A stretch of 64,000 nucleotides of DNA from positions 6,882,001 through 6,946,000 of the forward strand of contig NZ_CP108131.1 of NCBI RefSeq assembly GCF_036203305.1. The letters are read 5' to 3'. Both the position numbers and the translations under genes were made by a program. Below the pieces are notes generated by a model that was not told the DNA's origin, did no database searches, and saw only the letters and a program-made list of their open reading frames with translations. Shown here piece by piece: positions 43,703 to 53,900 of the stretch. Each line of letters opens with the position of its first letter. The stretch's first letter is position 1. This DNA is from Streptomyces sp. NBC_00190. GTDB taxonomy: Bacteria > Actinomycetota > Actinomycetes > Streptomycetales > Streptomycetaceae.

Positions 43703-44734
43703 ATGCACACCCTCACACTCGACCCCGCCGACGCCGACGCGATCGCCGCCCTGCTCGACGAACTGGCCGAGCGGCACGACAGCGTCGAGGACCAGACCCT
43801 CCAGGACGAACTGACCCTCCAGTCCCACCGGTTGCCGCTCGCGCTGCGCCGCTTCCTGACCGACTTCCGGCTGCACGAACCGGCCGGAGCCTGCGTGGTC
43901 TCCGGCTACCGCGTCGACCAGGACCGGATCGGCGCCACCCCGGCGCACTGGCAGCACCGCACCGGGGTCTCCCCGGCCCTGCGCGAGGAGATCTTCCTGC
44001 TGCTGTGCGGGGCGCTGCTCGGCGAGCCGGTCGCCTGGGCCACCCAGCAGGACGGCTACCTGGTGCACGACGTCCTGCCGGTCAAGGGCCACGAGGACGA
44101 GCAGATCGGCACCGGCAGCAACCAGACCATCTTCTGGCACGTCGAGGACGCCTTCCACCCCTACCGGGGCGACTACGTGGGCCTGCTCTGCCTGCGCAAC
44201 CCGGACCGGGTGCCGACCACCTTCGTCGGAGTGCAGGACCTGGAGATCTCCGCCGAGGACCGGCGGGTACTGGCCGAGCCGCGCTTCTACATGCTGCCCG
44301 ACAACTCGCACCTCCAGATGCTCGACGCCGGTCCCGGACGCCCCCTGGAGGGCGGGACCCGGCTGCTGGACGCGGCGTACGAGCGCCTGAAGCAGATGCG
44401 CGACGACGCGGCACCGGTACCGGTGCTGTTCGGCTCACCGGCCGATCCGTACCTGTGCCTGGACCCGTACTTCATGGACCTGGACCGGCTGGACCCGCAG
44501 GCCCGGGACGCCCTCCAGCGGCTCTCGGACGAGATCGACCGCCGCCTGGGCGGCGCCGCCCTGGCCTCCGGCGAGATCGTCTTCGTCGACAACTACCGCG
44601 CGGTGCACGGCCGCAGCTCCTTCGCGGCGCGCTTCGACGGCACCGACCGCTGGCTCAAGCGGGTCAACGTCGCCCGCGACCTGCGCAGGTCCCGAGACGC
44701 GCGGGCCACCGCCGCATCCCGCGTCCTGTTCTGA
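43703..44734 (+). CDS. VioC-like Fe(II)/2-oxoglutarate L-arginine 3-hydroxylase
   Basis: 343 residues from the ATG at 43703, favoured over GTG 43691 because GAGGTGAT precedes it. It matches VioC in its specific blocks: WATQQDGYLVHDVLPVKG, then WHVEDAFHPYRGDYVGLL, LPDNSHLQ and the C-terminal DRWLKRVNVARDLRRSR. Iron ligands are His146, Glu148 and His302 (AVHGRSSF), with 2-oxoglutarate Arg320. VioC hydroxylates free L-arginine at C3 in viomycin biosynthesis, feeding VioD. The same order of reaction partners here supports capreomycidine formation. It differs clearly from the second dioxygenase at 16852, which is of the AsnO type. Confidence 0.88.
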   Translation: MHTLTLDPADADAIAALLDELAERHDSVEDQTLQDELTLQSHRLPLALRRFLTDFRLHEPAGACVVSGYRVDQDRIGATPAHWQHRTGVSPALREEIFLLLCGALLGEPVAWATQQDGYLVHDVLPVKGHEDEQIGTGSNQTIFWHVEDAFHPYRGDYVGLLCLRNPDRVPTTFVGVQDLEISAEDRRVLAEPRFYMLPDNSHLQMLDAGPGRPLEGGTRLLDAAYERLKQMRDDAAPVPVLFGSPADPYLCLDPYFMDLDRLDPQARDALQRLSDEIDRRLGGAALASGEIVFVDNYRAVHGRSSFAARFDGTDRWLKRVNVARDLRRSRDARATAASRVLF

Positions 44735-44794
44735 CCAGGGCCCGTCGGCCCCGTCCGCCGCCGACAGAACTCCGCCTTCCACCCACGGCCTCAG

Positions 44795-44869
44795 GGCCTG
44801 TCTTTCGGATCATGCCGGGCACGGCACCGGACGCAGCGGGCTGATCCGGCCTGATCCGAAAGACAGGCC
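44795..44869. repeat. 18-bp perfect inverted repeat (75-bp element, possible MITE or terminator)
   Basis: GGCCTGTCTTTCGGATCA (44795-44812) and its exact reverse complement (44852-44869) enclose 39 bases. The arms are AT-richer than their surroundings. The immediate flanks are TCAG and TTAG-like. It lies between the VioC-like gene and the last NRPS gene. The long arms and long spacer are more like IS terminal repeats than a simple terminator, but a transcriptional role is possible. Confidence 0.7.
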
Positions 44870-44904
44870 TTAGGGCCCGCCTGACCTTCTCCGAGGAGAG
44901 CACC

Positions 44905-47900
44905 GTGAGCACCACCCAGACCGCCGCCGCCGCCGCCGCCACCGCCCGCCGCATCGCCGAGCTGCCGCCCGAGCAGCGGGCCCGGCTGGAGGCCCGGCTG
45001 CGCGAGCGGCTGGCCCGGCGCCCGGCCGCGCCCGCCGGCGTGCCGCGCCGCCCCGAGGGGGCACCGGTGCCGCTGTCCTTCACCCAGGAGCAGATCTGGC
45101 TGGCCCAGCAGATCGCCCCGGAGTCGGCCGCGTACAACGTGCCGATGGCGGTGACCTGCTCCGGCCCGCTCGACGCCGAGCGGCTGGCCCGGGCGTTCCG
45201 CACGGTGATCACCCGGCACGAGGTGCTGCGCACCACCTTCGCAGCCGGACCCGACGGCATGCCCGTTCAACTGGTGCACGAGGAGGCCGGGTTCGAGCTG
45301 CCGGTGACCGACCTTAGGGCCGTGGCGGCGGACGAGGCCGAGGCGCGGGTGCGCGCCCGGCTGGCCGAGGAGGCGCACACCCCGTTCGACCTGGCGGCCG
45401 GGCCGCTGCTGCGGGCCGCGCTGCTGCGCACCGGGGAGCAGGAACACGTCCTGTTGCTGACGATCCATCACATAGCTTCGGACGCCTGGTCGGTGAACGT
45501 GCTGCTCGCCGAGGCCGCGACGGCCTACCGGCTGGCGGACGGGCCCGCCGACGCGGCACTGCCGCCGCTGCCGGTGCAGTACGGAGACTTCGCGGCCTGG
45601 CAGCGCGGCCGCCTGGGCGGCGCCGCGCACCAGGAGAGCCTCGGCTACTGGCAGCAGCGGCTGTCCGGCCTGACCGACACCCCGCCGCCCGCCACCGCCA
45701 CCGGCCGGCCGGAGGGCGGCGCGGCCGCCGGAACGCACAGCCTGGAGCTGCCCGCCGAGGTCGCGGCCGGCCTGCGCGCCCTGGCCGTACGCCACCGGAC
45801 CACCCTCTTCACGGTGTCCCTCGCGGCGCTCCAGGTGCTGCTGCACCGGTACGGCGGCGGCCCTGACCCGGTCATCGCCACCCCGGTCGGCGGACGCGGG
45901 CGCAGCGAGCTGGAAGGCCTGATCGGCTGCTTCGTCAACACCCTGCTGCTGCGCGGCGACCTGTCGGGCGAGCCGACCTTCGCCGAGCTGCTGGACCGGG
46001 CCACCGAAGCGACCCGACGCGACTTCCAGCACCAGGAGGTGCCCTTCGAGCAGCTGGCCGCACAGCTGCGGTCCAGCTCGCCGGACGGACTGGCACGCAC
46101 CATGCTGGTGCTCGACCAGGCCGCCCCGGAAACCGCCCAGGACGGGGCCGACTCCGGCGGACCGGTACTGCGCCCGCTGGACGCGGCCGGCCCGGCCGAC
46201 GCCAAGCGGGACCTGACGTTCACCGTCTCGGAGACCGGCGACACCCTGACGCTGACCCTCGTCCACCGCACCGACCGCTACGAGGAGCGCTCCGCCGAGC
46301 GCCTGCTCGCCCACTACGCCACCCTGCTGCGCGAGGTCTGCGCCGACCCGCACCGCCCGGTCGGCCGGCTGCCGCTGCTGACCGCCGAAGAGCGCACACT
46401 GCTGCTCGACACCTGGAACGCCACCGCCCTCGACGTGCCCGCCGGGACCTTCCACGGCCGCTTCGCCGAACAGGCCGCCCGCACCCCACACGCCGTCGCG
46501 GTGGTCGGCGCCGACGGCACCCACCACTACGCCGAACTGGACCGGCTGGCCAACCGGCTGGCCCACCACCTGCGCGCGCTCGGCGTCGGCAGCGAGACGC
46601 CCGTGGGCATCTGCCTGGAGCGCGGGTCCTGGACCGTGGTCGCGCTGCTCGCCGTACTCAAGGCCGGCGGCTGCTACGTGCCCGTGGACCCGGCCCAGCC
46701 GCAGGAGCGGATGGCGATGATGCTCGCCGACACCGCCGCCCCCGTGGTGATCACCCGCGCCGCCCTCGCCGGCCGGCTGCCGTCCGGGGTGCGGTCGGTC
46801 GCGGTGGAGGAACTGGCTCTCGACGCGCAGCCCGACACCGCCCCGGAGGTGGCCGTGGACCCGGGCCAGGCGGCCTACGTGCTGTTCACCTCCGGCTCCA
46901 CCGGCCGGCCCAAGGGCGTGGTGGTCGAGCACCGGCAGATGCTCAACTACCACACCGCCGTGGTGTCCGCGCTGGGCCTGGAAGCGGCCGGGTACGCGAT
47001 GGTGCAGCCGTTCACCTTCGACTCCTGCGTCACCGTCCTCTCCTCCGCGCTCCTGGGCGGCGGCACGCTGCACATGGTGGACGCCGACACCGCCTCGGAC
47101 GGGCGACTGCTGGCCGCGTACTTCGCCGAGCACGCGATCGACTACCTGAAGATCAGCCCCTCGCACCTGGCGGCGCTGGAGGGGCCGGGCGCCGAGAACC
47201 GGGTGCTGCCCCGCCGGGGCCTGATCCTGGGCGGCGAGGGCTCGACCAGCAGCTTCGTGCGCGAACTTCTGGGCCGGGCCGAGTGCGAGGTCCTCAACCA
47301 CTACGGGCCGACCGAGACCACGGTCGGCGTGACCACGCACCGCCCGCGGGCACAGGAGCTCGCCCGTACCTCGACCGTGCCGATCGGCCGCCCGCTGGGC
47401 AACGTCCGGGCCTACGTGCTGGACGGCCGGGGCGAGCCGGTCCCGGTCGGGGTGCCGGGCGAGCTGTTCATCGGCGGCGCCCAGGTCACCCGGGGTTACC
47501 TGGGCCGCCCGGGCCTGACCGCCGAGCGTTTCGTGCCCGACCCGACCGGTGCGCCGGGCGCCCGGATGTACCGCACCGGCGACCTGACCCGTCGGCTGCC
47601 GGACGGCGCGGTCGAGTTCCTCGGGCGGCTGGACGACCAGGTGAAGATCCGCGGCTTCCGGATCGAACTGGGCGAGGTGGAAGCGGCCTTGGCCGCCCTG
47701 GAGCCGGTGGCGGCGGCGGCCGCGGTGGTCCGCGAGGACCGGCCGGGGGACCGGCAGCTCGTCGGCTACCTCGTCCCGCTGCCCGGCGCCGAGATCGAAC
47801 CCTCCGACCTGCGCGGCGAGTTGGCCAAGACGCTGCCCGGTTACATGGTGCCGTCCGCGCTGGTGGTGCTCGACGCGCTGCCGCTCACCGCGCACAACAA

Positions 47901-50900
47901 GCTGGACCGTCGCGCCCTGCCGGCTCCGCCGCGCCAGGAGGCCGGGACCGGGCGGGCCGCGCGCGACGAGCGGGAAGCCGCCCTGTGCCGGATCTTCGCC
48001 GAGGTGCTGGGCGCCGAGCGGGAGCCGGGCATCGACGAGAGCTTCTTCGACCTCGGCGGCCATTCCCTGCTGGCGATGCGGCTGGTTGCGGCGGTGCGGG
48101 CCGAGCTGGACGCGGAGGTGGGTGTCCGTGACCTGTTCGAGGCGCCGACGGTCGCGGCGCTGGCCGAGCGGCTGGGCCGGGCCCTGCCCGCCACCGCAGT
48201 GCCGCCGCTGGTCAGGGCGGAGCGCCCGGACGTGCTGCCGCTCTCCTTCGCCCAGCGTCGGCTCCGGTTCCTCAACGGGATGGAGGGCGAGGCCAGCGCG
48301 TACACGATGCCGGTGGTGCTGCGGCTGGCGGAGTCGGTGGACGCCGTCGCGCTCCGGGCCGCCCTGGACGACGTGGTGGGACGGCACGAGACCCTGCGCA
48401 CGGTGTTCCCCGAGACCGACGGCCGGCCGTGCCAGCTCGTCCTGCCCGCGGCTCCGGCGCTGGTGCCCCTCGACCTGGTGGAGACCGACGAGACCGGTGC
48501 CCGGGCGCGGATCGCCGAGCTCTCGGCCAGGCCTTTCGACCTCGCCGGTGAACTCCCGCTGCGCGCAGCGCTCTTCACCCTCGCGCCGGACGACCACCTG
48601 CTGGTCCTGGTACTGCACCACATCGCAGGTGACGGCTGGTCCATGCGACCGCTGACCCACGACCTGACCACCGCCTACCACGCCCGCACCCACGGGGACG
48701 CCCCTGACTGGTCGCCGTTGCCGGTGCAGTACGCGGACTACGCGCTGTGGCAGCACCGCCACCTGGGTGACCCCGACACTCCCGGTACGCCCCTGCACGA
48801 GCAGCTCGCCCACTGGACGGCCCGGCTGGCCGGCCTGCCGGAGGAGATCGCCCTTCCGGCCGACCACACGCGGCCCGCGCATCCCACGCACCGGGCCCGT
48901 ACGCACACCACGCACACCGATTCCACGGTTCACCGGCACCTCACGGCTCATGCCCGTGCCCACCAGGCCACGCTCTTCCACGCGGTGCACGCGGCGCTGG
49001 CCGTGCTGCTGACCCGTAACGGCGCCGGCACGGATGTGCCCATCGGTACTCCCACCGCGGGCCGTACCCACCGTGACCTGGACCAGCTGATCGGTTTCTT
49101 CGTCAACACCCTGGTCCTGCGGACGGACACCGCCGGCAACCCGACCCACACCGAGCTGCTCCGTCGTACCCGTGACGTCGGTCTCGCGGCCCTCTCGCAC
49201 CAGGACCTCCCCTTCGAGCGTCTCGTCGAAGCCCTCAACCCCAGCCGCACGCCCCACCGCCACCCGCTCTTCCAGACCGTCCTGACCCTCAACAACACGA
49301 CCGCCGCGAGCACCGAACACATCAGTCAGGACGTCGAGTTCGAGAGCGCGGCGAAGTTCGACCTGTCGTTCACCGTGACCGAGCACCACACCGCCGACGG
49401 CGTTCCCGGCGGGCTGACGGTGACCGTCGAGTACGCCGCCGATCTGTTCGAGCCCGTCACCATCGCGCGGCTGGCCGACCAGTTCCAGCGGATCCTGACC
49501 ACCGCCGCCGAACACCCCGACACCCCCCTCCACGACATCGACCTGCTGGGCGGGACCGGCCGGACCGAACTGGCCGGGCTGTCCACAGGAGCCGTCCACC
49601 CGCTGCCCGCCGCCGCCTTGCCGGAGCTGTTCGCCGCTCAGGTCGCCCGCACCCCCGACGCCACCGCCGTCGTCTGCGACACCAGCACCCTCAGCTACGC
49701 CCAGCTCGACGCCGTCACCGACCGTCTCGCCCGCCACCTGGTAGCCCTCGGGGCGGGTGCGGAACGCCGGGTCGCGATGCTCCAGCAGCGCTCGGCGGAG
49801 CTGGTGGTCAGCACGCTGGCCGTGGTGCGGGCGGGCAGCGCGTACGTACCGCTGTCCGAGAGCTGGCCCGACGAGCGGATGGCCCTGGTGATGGCCGACA
49901 CCGGCGCCGAACTGCTGCTGGTGGACGCCGCCACTCGCGACCTCCCGTTCGTCCGGGCCCGGGCCGCGGCCGGTGTGCGGGTGGTGGACGTCTCGGCACC
50001 GCTGCCGGACGCCCCCGCCCGGCCCGTCCCGGCCGTCCAGCCGGACCGGCTCGCCTACGTGATGTACACCTCCGGCTCCACCGGCACCCCCAAGGGCGTC
50101 GCCGTCACCCACGCGGACGTGGCCGCGCTGGCAGCCGACCGCTGGTGGCAGCGGGACGGCCACCACGAGCGGGTGCTGTTCCACTCCCCGCAGGCCTTCG
50201 ACGCGGCCACCTACGAGCTGTGGGTGCCGCTGCTGAGCGGCGGTCAGGTCGTGGTCGCACCCGCCGGTGATCTGGACGCCGAGCGGATCGGGCGGCTGAT
50301 CGCCGAGCACCGGGTCACCGCGCTCTGGCTGACCGCCGGTCTGTTCCGGCTGCTCGCCGAGGACGCGCCGCAGAGCCTGGCCGGCGTGCGCGAGGTGATG
50401 ACCGGGGGAGACGTGGTCCCGGCGGCCGCGGTGCGTCGCGTGCTCGCCGTGCACCCGGGGCTGCGGGTGGTCGACGGCTACGGCCCGACCGAGACCACCG
50501 TCTTCGCCACCCGGCACTCGATCACCGCGGGGGACGCGCTCGGCAGCACCGTGCCGATCGGCCGACCGCTGGACAACATGCGCGTCGAGGTGCTGGACGC
50601 GGCGCTGCGACAGGTGCCGCCCGGCGTGCCGGGCGAGCTGTTCATCGCCGGTGCCGGACTGGCCCGCGGCTATCTCGGCCGTCCGGCCCTGACCGCCGAG
50701 CGTTTCGTGCCGGATCCGTTCGGTGAGCCGGGTGGGCGGATGTACCGCACGGGTGACCTGGGCCGCTGGCAGTACGACGAGCGGGGTGAGGGGCGGCTGG
50801 AGTTCCTGGGCCGTACCGACGACCAGATCAAGCTGCGCGGTTTCCGTATCGAACCCGCCGAGATCGAGGCGCACTTCACCAGCCGTCCCGACATCGCGCA

Positions 50901-53900
50901 GGCCGCCGTCCTGCTGCGCGAGGACAACCCCGGCGACCAGCGCCTGGTCGCCTACCTCGTCCCCGCCACCGACAGCGACAGCGACGCCGTCACCGTCCCG
51001 GATCCGGCCGAACTGCGCGCGTACGCCGCCGCCCACCTGCCCGCCTACCTCGTCCCCTCCGCCCTGGTCCTCCTCGACACCCTCCCGCTCACCCCCAACG
51101 GCAAACTCGACCGCCGCGCCCTCCCCGCCCCCAGCACGGCCACCACCCCCACCCGGGCCCCCCGCACCCCCCAGGAAGAAGTCCTCTGCGGCCTCTTCGC
51201 CACCACCCTCGCCGTCGACCACATCGGCATCGACGAGAGCTTCTTCGACCTCGGCGGCCACTCCCTGCTGGCGATGCGGCTGGTTGCGGCGGTGCGGGCC
51301 GAGCTGGACGCGGAGGTGGGTGTCCGTGACCTGTTCGAGGCGCCGACGGTCGCGGCGCTGGCCGAGCGGCTGGGCCGGGCCCTGCCCGCCACCGCAGTGC
51401 CGCCGCTGGTGCGCACCGAGCCCCGCCCGGCGCGCATCCCGCTCTCGTACGCACAGGCCCGGCTGTGGTTCCTCAACCGGATGGAGGAGACCGAGCGGGC
51501 CTCGTACAACATCCCGGTGGTCTTGCCGCTGACCCAGTCGGTGGACGCCGTCGCGCTCCGGGCCGCCCTGGACGACGTGGTGGGACGGCACGAGACCCTG
51601 CGCACGGTGTTCCCCGAGACCGACGGCCGGCCGTGCCAGCTCGTCCTGCCCGCGGCTCCGGCGCTGGTGCCCCTCGACCTGGTGGAGACCGACGAGACCG
51701 GTGCCCGGGCGCGGATCGCCGAGCTCTCGGCCAGGCCTTTCGACCTCGCCGGTGAACTCCCGCTGCGCGCAGCGCTCTTCACCCTCGCGCCGGACGACCA
51801 CCTGCTGGTCCTGGTACTGCACCACATCGCAGGTGACGGCTGGTCCATGCGACCGCTGACCCACGACCTGACCACCGCCTACCACGCCCGCACCCACGGG
51901 GACGCCCCTGACTGGTCGCCGTTGCCGGTGCAGTACGCGGACTACGCGCTGTGGCAGCACCGCCACCTGGGTGACCCCGACACTCCCGGTACGCCCCTGC
52001 ACGAGCAGCTCGCCCACTGGACGGCCCGGCTGGCCGGCCTGCCGGAGGAGATCGCCCTTCCGGCCGACCACACGCGGCCCGCGCATCCCACGCACCGGGC
52101 CCGTACGCACACCACGCACACCGATTCCACGGTTCACCGGCACCTCACGGCTCATGCCCGTGCCCACCAGGCCACGCTCTTCCACGCGGTGCACGCGGCG
52201 CTGGCCGTGCTGCTGACCCGTAACGGCGCCGGCACGGATGTGCCCATCGGTACTCCCACCGCGGGCCGTACCCACCGTGACCTGGACCAGCTGATCGGTT
52301 TCTTCGTCAACACCCTGGTCCTGCGGACGGACACCGCCGGCAACCCGACCCACACCGAGCTGCTCCGTCGTACCCGTGACGTCGGTCTCGCGGCCCTCTC
52401 GCACCAGGACCTCCCCTTCGAGCGTCTCGTCGAAGCCCTCAACCCCAGCCGCACGCCCCACCGCCACCCGCTCTTCCAGACCATCCTCACGTTCAACAGC
52501 ACCACCGCGGCCGGCGCCGAAGCCGCCGCCACCGACATCGAGTCGGAGAGCGCCGCGAAGTTCGACCTGTCGTTCACCGTGACCGAGCACCACACCGCCG
52601 ACGGCGTTCCCGGCGGGCTGACGGTGACCGTCGAGTACGCCGCCGATCTGTTCGAGCCCGTCACCATCGCGCGGCTGGCCGACCAGTTCCAGCGGATCCT
52701 GACCACCGCCGCCGAACACCCCGACACCCCTCTCCACGACATCGACCTGCTCGCCGAGCACGAGCGCAAGGCCTTGTTCACCGACTGGAACGGCCCGTCG
52801 CGCGCACTCCCCGGCCGGACCCTGCCCGAACTGTTCGCCGCTCAGGTCGCCCGTACACCCGACGCCACCGCCGTCGTCTGCGACACCGGCAGCCTCAGCT
52901 ACACCCAGCTCGACACCGCCGCCAACCGCCTGGCCCGCCACCTGGTGGCCCAGGGTGCGGGCCCCGAACACTTCGTCGCGCTGGCCGTGCCGCGCTCGGT
53001 GGAGACCCTGGTGGCCGTGCTGGCGGTACTCAAGTCCGGCGCGGCGTACCTGCCCGTCGACCTCACCCACCCGGGCGAGCGGATCGCCTACACCCTGGCC
53101 GACGCCCGGCCGCTGTGCGTGCTCACCACCGTCGAGGCTGCCGCTCAACTGCCCGTCACCGAGCACCCGCACCTGCTGCTCGACGCGCCGGACACGGCCG
53201 CGGCGCTGGCCGCCCTGCCCGCTCACGACCTCACCGACGACGACCGGTCGGCGCCGCTGTCGCTGCGCAACCCGGCCTACGTGATCTACACCTCAGGCTC
53301 CACGGGACGCCCCAAGGGCGTCGTGGTCGAGCACCACTCGCTGGACGCCTACCTGGCCTGGGCCCGCGAGGCCTACGGCAGCGTGGCCGGCCGGGCGCTG
53401 GTGCACTCGCCGGTCTCCTTCGACCTCACCGTGACCGGCCTGTTCGCCCCGCTGACCAGTGGCGGCACCGTGCAGCTCATCGAGCTGGACGACCAGGCGC
53501 CCACGGCGGGAGAGTTCGACCGTCCGAGCTTCGTCAAGGCCACCCCGAGTCACCTGGCCCTGCTGACCGCGCTGCCCGAGCGCTTCTCGCCCAGCGAGCA
53601 GCTCGTGCTCGGCGGCGAGTCCCTGATGGGCGAGGTGCTGGACGAGTGGCGGCGGCGGCACCCGGGCGCAACCGTGATCAACGAGTACGGCCCGACCGAG
53701 ACCACGGTCGGCTGCACCGAGTTCCGGATCGGGCCCGGCGACACCGCGCCCTCCGGTGTGATCACCATCGGACGGCCGATCTGGAACACCCGGATGTACG
53801 TGCTGGACGAGGCCCTGCGGGCGCTCCCGGTCGGGGTCGGCGGCGAACTCTTCATCGCCGGTGACCTGGTGACCCGCGGCTATCTCGGCCGTCCGGCCCT

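Noticed and set aside
44791..53226. A 2811-codon minus-strand open frame opposite the terminal NRPS
   Set aside because: GC-rich codon bias leaves the antisense frame open. It is Gly/Gln/Arg-rich with internal duplication mirroring the NRPS repeats and no domains.
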